Under the pieces are notes generated by a model. The model was not told the DNA's origin. It worked only from the letters and a program-made list of their open reading frames with translations, and ran no database searches. Positions 42,857-52,531 of a DNA stretch of 64,000 nt are shown piece after piece; position 1 is the stretch's first letter, and each line of letters begins with the position of its first letter. Source of the DNA: JAEYZM01 sp943372195 (lineage in GTDB: Bacteria > Bacteroidota > Bacteroidia > Sphingobacteriales > Sphingobacteriaceae); assembly GCA_943372195.1 (NCBI GenBank), contig CALRXS010000007.1:62001-126000 (forward strand). Direction: 5' to 3'. The translations under genes and the position numbers were made by a program.

Positions 42857-42860
42857 TTGA

Positions 42861-43802
42861 TCATTTCAGATTCTGAATTATATCCAAAGTTAAGCCTGCT
42901 GTATCAAACTCATTCCTCCATCCCCAATCTTTTCTTGCATACGAATCATCGATGCTCTTAGGCCATGAGTCTGCAATTGCTTGACGTGGATCTGTATCTA
43001 CGTATGAGATTGTAAAATCTGGAATATGTTTTTTAATCTCAGCTGTTAAACTTTCTGGAGTGAACGACATTGCTGATACGTTATAACTTGATCTAATTTT
43101 CACATCTGAAGCATTTGCATCCATAATACCAATCGTTGCTTTAATAGCATCGCTCATATGCATCATTGGTAATTCAGTTTGAGCTGATAAGAAACATTCA
43201 TATTTCTTATTCTTCAATGCTTCATGGAAAATATGTACAGCATAATCAGTAGTACCACCACCTGGTGCCGACTTCCATCCGATTAATCCAGGGTAACGTA
43301 AACTGCGCACATCTAATCCGTATTTCAAGAAATAATATTCGCACCAACGCTCACCTGCTAATTTACTAATACCGTAAATGGTATTAGGGTCCATCACACA
43401 GTATTGAGGTGTGTTTTGTTTGGGCGAATTCGGACCGAATACTGCAATCGAGCTAGGCCAATACACTTTCTTTACATCATATGATAGAGCGAAGTCTAAA
43501 ACATTTATTAAGCCTTCCATATTCAATTCCCAAGCCTTCTTCGGCTTTTGTTCGCCCACTGCCGAAAGCAATGCTGCTAATAAATATATCTGTGTTGGCT
43601 TATACTTCTCAAAAATCGCTTGTAATCCAGCTTTGTCTAAAACATCTGATATCTCAAATGGTCCGCCGTTTAATATATCATAACTCGGCTCCTTAATATC
43701 TGTAGCAACTACATTGCTACCACCGTGTATCTTTCTTAACTCATTAACTAACTCGGTCCCAATTTGTCCGTTCGAACCTATTACTATAATCGTTTCTTTC
43801 AT
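42861..43802 (-). CDS. SDR-type L-threonine 3-dehydrogenase
   Basis: 313 residues, extended SDR fold. Gly-rich NAD site GSNGQIG (8-14), the YGISKLAGE Tyr-Lys pair, and the stretch GTTDYAVHIFHEALKNKKYE followed by LPMMHMSDAIKAT, which is characteristic of the short-chain threonine dehydrogenases of Bacteroidota and animals rather than sugar epimerases. It oxidises L-threonine to 2-amino-3-ketobutyrate, which a ligase splits to glycine and acetyl-CoA; that ligase is not in the window. UDP-sugar epimerase is the less likely alternative. Confidence 0.85.
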   Translation of the reverse strand: MKETIIVIGSNGQIGTELVNELRKIHGGSNVVATDIKEPSYDILNGGPFEISDVLDKAGLQAIFEKYKPTQIYLLAALLSAVGEQKPKKAWELNMEGLINVLDFALSYDVKKVYWPSSIAVFGPNSPKQNTPQYCVMDPNTIYGISKLAGERWCEYYFLKYGLDVRSLRYPGLIGWKSAPGGGTTDYAVHIFHEALKNKKYECFLSAQTELPMMHMSDAIKATIGIMDANASDVKIRSSYNVSAMSFTPESLTAEIKKHIPDFTISYVDTDPRQAIADSWPKSIDDSYARKDWGWRNEFDTAGLTLDIIQNLK

Positions 43803-43829
43803 TTGCTTGTGTTAATTAGGCAAATGTAA

Positions 43830-46800
43830 TTAATTATCATCAACGATAAATGGTAATTTGTATTTCTTATAACTGCCTGAATCTGAAATACCTTCAATGA
43901 ATATTAAATATAATCCGTTTTGAATCTTCACATTATTCTGGCTCAAATCCCAAGTTAATATACCCTCATTACTTATGCTGTACTCATTAAAGATGTTCGC
44001 TATAAATCTCCCTTGTTGATCAAATACATTTATTCGAACTATCATCGAGGTGTTTTTTAAATGATAGTTGAGTTCGAGTAGGTCTGAGTAGCCATCGGCG
44101 TTCGGACTTATCAATTTTTTACTTAGATAAAATTCATCATTTAGGTCTAGCATTTTGTATGAGTTTTGGGAGTTGAGAACACCCGGACTTCCCTTACCAA
44201 TGTCGTCGCTGGCACTCGCCCAATTTTCAGCAACTAATCCTTCGATATCAAATCTCCTTCTCTCTAATGACCTTCCATCAATATCTTCTAGCCAACTCAA
44301 ATGCATATTCTCTGAATAATTCATTTGATCTAATGTCTTACCTGTTTCATCTAACAAATAAACATTCCCTTCCTTGTCACTCATCTTTATAAGTTTATTG
44401 ATTTCAATTATATTCTCTTTATTTTTCGTTCTATAATTCATTTCTACCGATTGTTTATCTTCAGTTAATACCACATATTCATACGGCATTAGAAAATAAT
44501 TAGTGCTGATTATAATTACACTATCAACAATACTATTATTAATATCTCTCGTTTGAAATTTAAATCCTTTTAAATTAATTGCTTTCTCTGAATTATTATA
44601 TAACTCAATAAAATCAGTACTTCCAGCATATGAGTTAAATAATACTTCGTTAATGATTAATTGCTGATATTCTTTCTCTATATTTTTTTGAATGTATACT
44701 GTAGTATCAAAATTTATATCAAAACATGTTTTGATTGACAATTCTAATTTCAATAATTCATCACTCAGGTCTGGTGATAAATCTATATTGATAGTTTTAT
44801 CATTTGTTGAATATGATAAAATATACTCCGGATGATTACCATTAATTTTAATTGATTCGATATTTTGATTAAGTTGAATTCTATACGTGTTCTCTACTAT
44901 TGTTTCTGATATTATTTCTGGCTTAAGTTTATTCTGATCAATTGTGAAAGAGTTTTTGAATCCCGGACTTCCAGCTACATTGTTTAAAGCATTTCCCCAT
45001 AAGACTTCTGATTTGCATCTATAATTATTCGGTGATAATTCTAATGCGTATCCACCTAGTCTATTGTCTTCATGCCATTGATTTATACTATAGAAAACAG
45101 AATCTAATATTTTACCTTCTACTTCACTTAAATAAATACTATCTGCAGAATTATTCAAACTTGGCATATCACTTATAAATAGTACATTCTCATAATCAAG
45201 CCATTTTTCTTGGTTAATAATATCTGTCAAGATTAAGTATCCATTTCTTTCGATGCTATCGATGTGAAATTCAGCAGAATTTCTGTTGTCAGAAATTAGT
45301 AATTGCAAGTCGTATTTTTTATCACCCTTGTTGTGGATCTCAATGTATTCAGCCTCGGGTAATCCAGTACTCGGACTAGGGTCAACCATTAATTCAGAGA
45401 TGATGATTTCGTCATTTTCACTTTGCTCTCTAATTTCAAGTTTGTAGTAAACGTTCGTATCATTTCTTCCACAATAGCTTAAAGAATGACATACTACCTG
45501 ATAAGTTCCTGTTGGAATAGCTGTACTGAAAAACATTTTCGCTGATTTCGAAAATGGTGAGCTCACTTGAACAGAATCTGGGAAGTATAAGTTCTGTTTA
45601 TTTGCTACAAAATAAAATTGAGCTGGATTTATACCAGTACCGATGAATGATTTATTGAACTTTATTTCAAATATTTTATCATTAGTATTTTTAATGGAGT
45701 TTACTTTTAAATCAATTAAATCTGAATATAAGTTTATAATACTGTTTTCATTTCCCGGAGTGCCACCTAACTGATCTTTACTTGAATTCCAATTAGTGCT
45801 AGCATTGCATTTCGAAAAAGGATCTATTTGTTCTAAACTCCATCCTCCATTTTTCTTATATATTTCATCATGCCAATTCACGTCATAAACTAGCTCATTT
45901 ACAATCGTACCCTTGTGATTAACTAGGCTTAATTTAGCACTTGTATTAGATAAGGTTGGGAAACTTACAATTCCAATCGTATTCCCAAATTCCATAAATG
46001 TTAAAGTATCTTTTACATGACATATAATATAGTACTCATTTGCTAATAGCCTTCTATTGGGTATCATATAATCTGTATTATTATATTTTAATTTCCAATT
46101 CACAATTTCTAAATCATAACTATTATGGTTGTATATCTCAATATATTCTAAGTTCGGTAGAGCAACTTGTGGATTAGGATCAATCATTATTTCAGTTATA
46201 CTGATAGTACTAGTATCGTCTATATTAATTTGTCGAATAGTTAAATAGTTTTCCTCTAAATAAACACCATCACAAGTTGGAATATTGCCTACATTCATTT
46301 TGTAATTACGATTTCTCAAGAATTTATAATCATATTTCAATTCTAGTTCTTGATGATTATCGTTTACCCACTTTATTTCTTTGGCAAATACATTTAATCC
46401 ATTCAACTTGTATTTTAAATTGTGTATAGCAATCGCTGTATCAGGAATATGACTAAACTGTATTTGTATTGTACTATCATTCTTCATGATCACATGATTG
46501 ATTTTAAATATTTTATTTTGATGTGTCTCTATCCAATATGAATTTTTTTGTCCAGGAGTACCTCCCATCTGCGAAGCACTCGCCATCCAATTATAAAATG
46601 CTGTACATTGATTAGTATAATCAACTCTCTCTAGAGAATAACCACCATCTTTTTTTAATCCATCTTTATACCAATTAATATCATATCGCACATTGTCTAT
46701 TGTTGTATTTTTTGAATTTTTAAGTACTAATGAATCACTTAAATTATTCAAACTTGGCCAAGTACTTAGTCCGACCACTCGCCCATATCCACTAAACAAA

Positions 46801-47972
46801 CCCGTATCAGCTACTCTACATAATATGATAAACTCTTTTGGTGCAATACTATAATTTCCAATTACTCCATTGCTTGTACCATCGGTAATCGTAAATCCAT
46901 TTAAGGGCAAATTCTTCTCTGTTTGATTATAAATTTCTAAATACTCAGCTGCTGGTAATGATATAGCAGGAGAGGGGTCAGCCATTATTTCAGTAATAAT
47001 TATATCACCATATAAACTCACAATTGGTGCTATGTAGTTAAATGTTATTGAGTCATTGCTATTTTGAATATTACCATACAAATCTTTGTATAAAGGGAGT
47101 CTTAAAACATTATTACCATCTGGTAAATACCCAGAAAATACTATATCTACAGAATTGCTAAATAGATTGAATTGTATATCCTTCGGATGTAAATTGTTAT
47201 TTAATACATAACTATTTTTATTGAAAACATTCAATGTATCAATCGTCTCATCAAATTCAATATTGATGGCACTATCATTGATGACTGTCGCGAAAATTAA
47301 TTCTGGTGAACTAGTATCTGCTTGAAACTGTTGTATACTTAAATTGTCAAAAATAAATTTATCACTTCTAGTAGAGGTGTGTCGTATGTACAAACCTGTG
47401 TAATTCGATACATTATGTGTCACATCAAATGTTGTTCCCTCTAATGTCCAGTTTGTACTATCTATCGATCTACTATATAAATACCAATTCCCATTTCGAT
47501 CATGTACCATCCGTATAAAAGTTCTTAATGTATCTATTTGAACTCTTAACTTGGCCGCTCCATCAATAATTTTTGAAGAGCTATTATTCGTTTGCCTGAA
47601 AAAATCATACGAATCAGTACTACCACTTTCTCCGATTTGTAAATAATAACCCTTCAAACTTTGATTCAATACATCATTGTCACTGACGAAATAGTACCTG
47701 AATAAATTCCCCGTCGACGGGTCGAAATTCATCTGTATATAAAATTCCCAAACTGTATTTAGATTATTGTTAAAACTCGTGGATATATAGGCAGTGTCGC
47801 CTCTAAAGAAACTTTTACTCTGCAATTGTAAATTGCTATTCACCACGAAACGCCCAGTATCTCCCATCCACGCCGGCTGATGTACAATCTCCCCATCACT
47901 GAAATCTTCGCTTAACTGAGCAAACGCAAAAGAATTCAAAAATAATCCGACCATCCACAAAATCTTTCTCAT
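43830..47972 (-). CDS. Giant secreted lamin-tail-domain protein with C-terminal FlgD/T9SS-like domain
   Basis: 1380 residues from ATG 47972; the frame upstream adds 14 residues with no signal peptide. Signal peptide ends in AFA before Gln. After an N-terminal jelly-roll-like region (about 20-220), four modules of roughly 250-270 residues begin near 322, 590, 855 and 1104, each an Ig-like bridge plus a lamin tail domain (ITEIMxDPxP, EYxEIYN, GGxSLE, then GGTPGxxNS). The last 90 residues (LISPNADGYSDLLELNYHL on) look like a FlgD-like C-terminal domain used for T9SS export. Likely a surface or extracellular protein; ligand unknown. Confidence 0.87.
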   Translation of the reverse strand: MRKILWMVGLFLNSFAFAQLSEDFSDGEIVHQPAWMGDTGRFVVNSNLQLQSKSFFRGDTAYISTSFNNNLNTVWEFYIQMNFDPSTGNLFRYYFVSDNDVLNQSLKGYYLQIGESGSTDSYDFFRQTNNSSSKIIDGAAKLRVQIDTLRTFIRMVHDRNGNWYLYSRSIDSTNWTLEGTTFDVTHNVSNYTGLYIRHTSTRSDKFIFDNLSIQQFQADTSSPELIFATVINDSAINIEFDETIDTLNVFNKNSYVLNNNLHPKDIQFNLFSNSVDIVFSGYLPDGNNVLRLPLYKDLYGNIQNSNDSITFNYIAPIVSLYGDIIITEIMADPSPAISLPAAEYLEIYNQTEKNLPLNGFTITDGTSNGVIGNYSIAPKEFIILCRVADTGLFSGYGRVVGLSTWPSLNNLSDSLVLKNSKNTTIDNVRYDINWYKDGLKKDGGYSLERVDYTNQCTAFYNWMASASQMGGTPGQKNSYWIETHQNKIFKINHVIMKNDSTIQIQFSHIPDTAIAIHNLKYKLNGLNVFAKEIKWVNDNHQELELKYDYKFLRNRNYKMNVGNIPTCDGVYLEENYLTIRQINIDDTSTISITEIMIDPNPQVALPNLEYIEIYNHNSYDLEIVNWKLKYNNTDYMIPNRRLLANEYYIICHVKDTLTFMEFGNTIGIVSFPTLSNTSAKLSLVNHKGTIVNELVYDVNWHDEIYKKNGGWSLEQIDPFSKCNASTNWNSSKDQLGGTPGNENSIINLYSDLIDLKVNSIKNTNDKIFEIKFNKSFIGTGINPAQFYFVANKQNLYFPDSVQVSSPFSKSAKMFFSTAIPTGTYQVVCHSLSYCGRNDTNVYYKLEIREQSENDEIIISELMVDPSPSTGLPEAEYIEIHNKGDKKYDLQLLISDNRNSAEFHIDSIERNGYLILTDIINQEKWLDYENVLFISDMPSLNNSADSIYLSEVEGKILDSVFYSINQWHEDNRLGGYALELSPNNYRCKSEVLWGNALNNVAGSPGFKNSFTIDQNKLKPEIISETIVENTYRIQLNQNIESIKINGNHPEYILSYSTNDKTINIDLSPDLSDELLKLELSIKTCFDINFDTTVYIQKNIEKEYQQLIINEVLFNSYAGSTDFIELYNNSEKAINLKGFKFQTRDINNSIVDSVIIISTNYFLMPYEYVVLTEDKQSVEMNYRTKNKENIIEINKLIKMSDKEGNVYLLDETGKTLDQMNYSENMHLSWLEDIDGRSLERRRFDIEGLVAENWASASDDIGKGSPGVLNSQNSYKMLDLNDEFYLSKKLISPNADGYSDLLELNYHLKNTSMIVRINVFDQQGRFIANIFNEYSISNEGILTWDLSQNNVKIQNGLYLIFIEGISDSGSYKKYKLPFIVDDN

Positions 47973-48044
47973 ATTTGCAAAGTTTACAAGAATACAGTTC
48001 TCAAAAAACTGCATTTAATAAGGTTTATTTAATAAGGATTATTT

Positions 48045-49037
48045 ATGAAAATCGCTGTTGTAGGTGCTACCGGATTGGTAGGCACTATGATGCTCCGAGT
48101 GTTAGAGGAGCGTAATTTCCCTGTAACTGAGCTTATTCCGGTGGCTTCTGAAAAAAGTGTCGGAAAAGAAATCGAATTCAAAGGGAAAAAATACAAGGTT
48201 CATAGCATGGATGATGCCATTAAAGCGAAACCACATATTGCTCTATTTTCTGCCGGGGGGACAACATCTTTGAATGAAGCACCACGTTTTGCTAGATTAG
48301 GCACGGTGGTGATCGATAATTCATCGGCATGGCGTATGGACCCTAACATTGCTCTTGTGGTGCCTGAAGTGAATGCGCACATTCTTACTGGCAATGATAA
48401 AATTATTGCAAACCCGAATTGCTCTACCATTCAAATGGTAGTTGCTCTGAAGCCTTTGCATGCTAAATATAAAATTAAACGTATCGTAGTTTCTACTTAT
48501 CAATCAGTTACTGGTACTGGCGTAAAAGCCGTGAATCAATTGATGAACGAACGCCAAGGTATCGAAGGTGAAATGGCTTATGCTTATACCATCGACCTTA
48601 ATGTAATACCGCAAATTGATGTCTTCTTAGAAAATGGTTATACCAAAGAAGAAATGAAGATGATTAACGAAACGAAAAAAATCATGCAAGATGATTCGAT
48701 TCAAGTGACGGCTACTACGGTGCGTATACCGGTGATGGGCGGACATTCAGAGTCTCTGAATATTGAATTTGAAAATGATTTTGAGATCAATGAGTTGAAA
48801 AATATTTTAGCGAATGCTGATGGTATCATTTTACAAGATGACCCTGCAAACCTAATCTACCCTATGCCTCTCAACGCGCATAACCGCGATGAAGTTTTCG
48901 TAGGTAGAATTCGTAGAGATGAATCGCAAGCAAACACAGTAAACATGTGGGTCGTTGCCGATAACTTACGCAAAGGTGCCGCTACCAATGCAGTTCAAAT
49001 CGCTGAATACTTATTGAAAAATAAAATTGTTCAATAA
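48045..49037 (+). CDS. asd: Aspartate-semialdehyde dehydrogenase
   Basis: 330 residues. NADP site GATGLVG (7-13), catalytic Cys126 in NPNCSTIQM, and the active-site His region GGHSESLNIEF. It reduces aspartyl phosphate to the semialdehyde, the branch point to lysine/diaminopimelate, threonine and methionine. It is 31 bases upstream of the carotenoid genes and may share their transcript. The spacer to the divergent lamin-tail gene (47973-48044) holds two TTTAATAAGG copies. Confidence 0.96.
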   Translation: MKIAVVGATGLVGTMMLRVLEERNFPVTELIPVASEKSVGKEIEFKGKKYKVHSMDDAIKAKPHIALFSAGGTTSLNEAPRFARLGTVVIDNSSAWRMDPNIALVVPEVNAHILTGNDKIIANPNCSTIQMVVALKPLHAKYKIKRIVVSTYQSVTGTGVKAVNQLMNERQGIEGEMAYAYTIDLNVIPQIDVFLENGYTKEEMKMINETKKIMQDDSIQVTATTVRIPVMGGHSESLNIEFENDFEINELKNILANADGIILQDDPANLIYPMPLNAHNRDEVFVGRIRRDESQANTVNMWVVADNLRKGAATNAVQIAEYLLKNKIVQ

Positions 49038-49068
49038 AACATTTTTATAAAGCATAGGTTTTCATTCA

Positions 49069-50562
49069 ATGAATACTGATAATCGTAAAAAAGCCATTGT
49101 AATTGGCGCTGGCATAGCAGGTATCGCTGCCTCTATTCGCCTGCAATTAAAAGGTTATCAGGTCTTATGCCTCGAAAATAATTTTTACCCCGGTGGTAAA
49201 TTATCTGAGATAAAATTAGAGGGATTTCGCTTCGATGCGGGTCCCTCTTTGTTTACCATGCCCCAGTATGTTGATGAACTTTTTCTATTAGCCAATAAAA
49301 ATCCGCGTGAGCATTTCAACTATCTACCTCTAGAAAAAACTTGTGTTTATTTTTATGAGGATGGTACCGTAATGACTGCTTATGCTGATAAAGAAAAATT
49401 CAAAAAAGAAATGCATGAGAAATTAAATCTCTCGCATCAAGCGCTCGAAAAATTTCTACAAAAAAGTAAAACGATTTACGATATCACCTATCATGTTTTC
49501 TTAGAAAGATCTTTACATCGATTAAAAACTTTTTTACGCTGGCCAACAATTCAATCTATTTTTAGATTGCCCCAAATTGATGCCATGCGCTCTATGAATA
49601 AAGCCAACGAAGAAATTTTACAATCTGATAAAGCTGTGCAATTCTTCAATAGATACGCTACCTATAACGGTTCAAACCCTTATAAAGCGCCGGCTACTTT
49701 GAACGTGATTCATCACCTCGAACATGAGTTCGGTGCATGGCTGCCAAAATTTGGCATGTATCATATCACCGATTCATTGGTTAAATTAGCTGAATCTCTC
49801 GGAGTGAAATTTCAATATCAAACAAAAGTGAATCGCATTATTCACGATTCAAAAAAAGTTTCTGGTATTGAATGTACACATCAAAATAAAATTGAATTTT
49901 ACGAAGCTGATGTCATTGTAAGTAATATGGATGTTTACCATACCTACAAAAAATTACTCAACGATATTACTGCTCCAGAATCTATTCTCAATCAAACGAA
50001 GTCGAGCTCTGCACTTATATTTTATTGGGGGATCAACAAAAGCTTTGATCAACTCGATGTACACAATATCTTTTTCTCAAAAGATTATAAATACGAATTT
50101 GATTGTATCGATTCTGCTAAAATTACCGACGACCCAACAGTATATATCAACATCACTTCTAAGAAAATTAAAAACGATGCACCCGAAAATGCTGAGAATT
50201 GGTTTGTGATGATTAATGTGCCTAACAATCAAAATCAGAATTGGGATGAATTAATTGCAACATCCAGAGAAAATATTATTAAAAAATTAAGTCGATTGCT
50301 GAATACCGATATCGCTCCTCTAATTCTTTGTGAAGATGTTCTCGACCCGAGAAGTATTGAAGCGAAAACTTCATCGCATCGCGGGGCGCTTTATGGTAAT
50401 AGCTCTAACAATCAGTTCGCTGCTTTTCTGCGTCATTCAAATAAAAGCAGTAAATTGAAGGGCTTGTATTTTTGTGGCGGAAGTGTGCACCCCGGTGGAG
50501 GCATACCTCTCGCTTTACTATCAGCAAAAATTTGTACAGATTTTATAGATTATGTTGAATAA
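49069..50562 (+). CDS. crtD: Carotenoid desaturase, CrtD-like
   Basis: 497 residues. FAD-binding GAGIAGIAASIRL (13-25), then PGGKLSEIK, RFDAGPSLFTMPQYVDELF (about 57-75) and a C-terminal GGSVHPGGGIPLALLSAK. The GPSLFTMP form, with FNYLPLEKTCVYFYEDGT, suits the 1-hydroxycarotenoid 3,4-desaturase branch better than the GPSWYWMP form of bacterial CrtI. It would add a 3,4-double bond after hydration of the psi end. Its end overlaps the CruF-like gene by 11 bases. Phytoene desaturase CrtI is the alternative. Confidence 0.82.
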   Translation: MNTDNRKKAIVIGAGIAGIAASIRLQLKGYQVLCLENNFYPGGKLSEIKLEGFRFDAGPSLFTMPQYVDELFLLANKNPREHFNYLPLEKTCVYFYEDGTVMTAYADKEKFKKEMHEKLNLSHQALEKFLQKSKTIYDITYHVFLERSLHRLKTFLRWPTIQSIFRLPQIDAMRSMNKANEEILQSDKAVQFFNRYATYNGSNPYKAPATLNVIHHLEHEFGAWLPKFGMYHITDSLVKLAESLGVKFQYQTKVNRIIHDSKKVSGIECTHQNKIEFYEADVIVSNMDVYHTYKKLLNDITAPESILNQTKSSSALIFYWGINKSFDQLDVHNIFFSKDYKYEFDCIDSAKITDDPTVYINITSKKIKNDAPENAENWFVMINVPNNQNQNWDELIATSRENIIKKLSRLLNTDIAPLILCEDVLDPRSIEAKTSSHRGALYGNSSNNQFAAFLRHSNKSSKLKGLYFCGGSVHPGGGIPLALLSAKICTDFIDYVE

Positions 50563-51193
50563 AAAAAATATATCGATTGCGGTAATTGTTATTTTTCATC
50601 TCGTCGGACTCATAGGATTCAGAGTAGATGAATTAATACCCTTATTTAAAATACTAGTGCCCGCACATCTTTTATTGATGACTTTTATCTTATTCTTCAA
50701 CCATAAAGATTGGAACACCCATTTTTACGTTTTTCTTATTTCCGTTTTTCTATTTTCCTTCAGCATAGAGGCAGTGGGTACAAATACCGGAAAAATCTTC
50801 GGGGCTTACACTTACCTAACAACTCTCGGCATCAAAATATTCAATACTCCTCTCATGATTGGTATCAATTGGCTAATCTTGGTGTACTCAGCCGGAGTGT
50901 ATATACATCGCTTGATTCCTTCCAATTCTGCATCAACCGAATTTATAAAATCATTAATGGGAGCGGCTATACTCACAATTATTGATTTTTTCATAGAGCC
51001 TATTGCCATTAAATTCGACTATTGGGTATGGCAAGGGGTAGAGGTGCCTACACAGAATTATGTCGCCTGGTTCATTACTGCCTTTGTTTTTATGCTGGTA
51101 TTCAATAAATTAAACTTCAATAAGTCAAACCCAATCGCTCATATTTTGTTAATAGTACAAAGCTTGTTTTTTGTACTCTTATCAGTATTATGA
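50552..51193 (+). CDS. cruF: Carotenoid biosynthesis hydratase, CruF-like
   Basis: 213 residues, about seven membrane helices. The conserved stretch EAVGTNTGKIFGAYTYLTTLG and the later PLMIGINWLILVYSAG and FIEPIAIKFDYWVW match the CruF/DUF422 family of lycopene 1,2-hydratases and similar enzymes. It would hydrate the psi end of a carotene in the membrane. It overlaps CrtD by 11 bases and ispH by 4, so one operon. Confidence 0.85.
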   Translation: MLNKKNISIAVIVIFHLVGLIGFRVDELIPLFKILVPAHLLLMTFILFFNHKDWNTHFYVFLISVFLFSFSIEAVGTNTGKIFGAYTYLTTLGIKIFNTPLMIGINWLILVYSAGVYIHRLIPSNSASTEFIKSLMGAAILTIIDFFIEPIAIKFDYWVWQGVEVPTQNYVAWFITAFVFMLVFNKLNFNKSNPIAHILLIVQSLFFVLLSVL

Positions 51194-52062
51194 TTACTTT
51201 TGAAAAAAATAAATACATGTTAAACTTAGAAGTCAACATCGATCAACAATCAGGCTTTTGCTTTGGGGTGGTATATGCCATCGAAATGGCTGAAGAAATC
51301 TTACAAGAACAAGGTTATTTGTATTGCTTGGGTGATATCGTTCATAACGACGAAGAGGTGGAACGTTTGAAAGCTAAAGGCTTAAGAATTATTTCACACG
51401 ATGACTTAAAAGAAATTAGAAACGAACGTGTTTTAATTCGTGCTCACGGTGAACCACCTGAGACTTATAAATTGGCATTAGATAATAACATCACCTTGAT
51501 GGATGCTTCTTGTCCAGTGGTATTGAAATTGCAAAACCGAGTGAAAAATTCATTCGATGATAATGAGAAAATTTTCATTTATGGTAAACACGGACATGCA
51601 GAGGTGATTGGCTTACAAGGTCAAACCAATAATGAGGCAGTGGTTTTTCAAGACCTAGCTGAATTAGAAGAAATGGATTTGCCTAAGAAATTTACGCTAT
51701 ATAGTCAAACCACTAAAAGCACCGATAAATTTTACAAGATTAAAAATGAATTGATTAGCAAAGGCTATGAAGTTCAAGCGAACGATACCATTTGTCGCCA
51801 AGTGTCTAACCGCGATGAAGAGTTACGTGATTTTGTAAAAAACTACGATAAAATAATTTTTGTATCAGGCAGAAAATCTTCGAACGGAAAGATTCTTTAC
51901 GATGTATGCCGCCAAAACAATGTCAACACTTTCTTTGTTAGCTCTGCTGATGAATTAAGTCCGGCAATGTTCGAACCCAATGATAAAGTGGGTATCTGCG
52001 GAGCCACTTCAACCCCAATGTGGTTGATGGAAAATGTAAAAAACGTTTTATTATCGTACTAA
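51190..52062 (+). CDS. ispH: 4-hydroxy-3-methylbut-2-enyl diphosphate reductase
   Basis: 290 residues. The three Cys that hold the 4Fe-4S cluster are present: Cys24 (SGFCFGV), Cys108 (DASCPVV) and Cys202 (DTICRQVSNR), together with IRAHGEPP and GICGATSTP. It makes IPP and DMAPP in the last step of the MEP pathway. ATG 51190 overlaps the cruF stop; ATG 51217 (MLNLEVN) is an alternative. Its place between carotenoid genes ties precursor supply to pigment synthesis. Confidence 0.95.
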   Translation: MITFEKNKYMLNLEVNIDQQSGFCFGVVYAIEMAEEILQEQGYLYCLGDIVHNDEEVERLKAKGLRIISHDDLKEIRNERVLIRAHGEPPETYKLALDNNITLMDASCPVVLKLQNRVKNSFDDNEKIFIYGKHGHAEVIGLQGQTNNEAVVFQDLAELEEMDLPKKFTLYSQTTKSTDKFYKIKNELISKGYEVQANDTICRQVSNRDEELRDFVKNYDKIIFVSGRKSSNGKILYDVCRQNNVNTFFVSSADELSPAMFEPNDKVGICGATSTPMWLMENVKNVLLSY

Positions 52063-52063
52063 C

Positions 52064-52513
52064 ATGTTGATTAATATTTTAATAACTCTCGGCACTTTTG
52101 CTTTCATGGAGTTCGTTGCTTGGTTTGCTCACAAATATGTGATGCATGGTTTCTTGTGGTATTTACACAAAGATCATCATCAAGTAGAACCCGGCTTCTT
52201 CGAAAAAAACGATGCCTTCTTTTTAATTTTTGCAGTGCCCTCGGCTTACTGTTTTATAACAGGGAGCATTTATAATGATTTTAGATTTTTCATCGGACTA
52301 GGTATTTTGCTTTATGGCATATGCTATTTCTTAGTTCACGATGTCATCATTCATCAACGATTTAAATGGTTACGCGATTGGGATAATACTTATGTTCGTG
52401 GCATTCGTCGTGCACACAAAATGCATCATAAACACTTAGGTAAAGAACATGGCGAAAACTTCGGTATGTTAATAGTGCCTATTCGTTACTTCATTGAAAA
52501 CAGAAAAAAATAA
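52064..52513 (+). CDS. crtZ: Beta-carotene hydroxylase, CrtZ type
   Basis: 149 residues, four membrane helices with the di-iron His motifs of the fatty-acid hydroxylase superfamily: HKYVMH (23-28), HKDHH (35-39), HDVIIH (92-97) and HKMHHKH (118-124). It hydroxylates the 3 position of a beta-ionone ring. One base after ispH. Together with CrtD and CruF it points to a monocyclic hydroxylated carotenoid, such as saproxanthin or flexixanthin; the lycopene cyclase is not in the window. Confidence 0.92.
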   Translation: MLINILITLGTFAFMEFVAWFAHKYVMHGFLWYLHKDHHQVEPGFFEKNDAFFLIFAVPSAYCFITGSIYNDFRFFIGLGILLYGICYFLVHDVIIHQRFKWLRDWDNTYVRGIRRAHKMHHKHLGKEHGENFGMLIVPIRYFIENRKK

Positions 52514-52531
52514 TCGTTAATATTTCTTCGG

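Noticed and set aside
42861..43802. UDP-glucose 4-epimerase
   Set aside because: The GTTDYAVHIF and LPMMHMSDA stretches fit SDR threonine dehydrogenase; a true GalE is at 60320-61336.
48005..48044. Two TTTAATAAGG copies as another heptad array
   Set aside because: The spacing is not a multiple of seven and only two copies are present.
49069..50562. CrtI phytoene desaturase
   Set aside because: GPSLFTMP and the CruF neighbour fit CrtD better, though CrtI activity cannot be excluded by eye.
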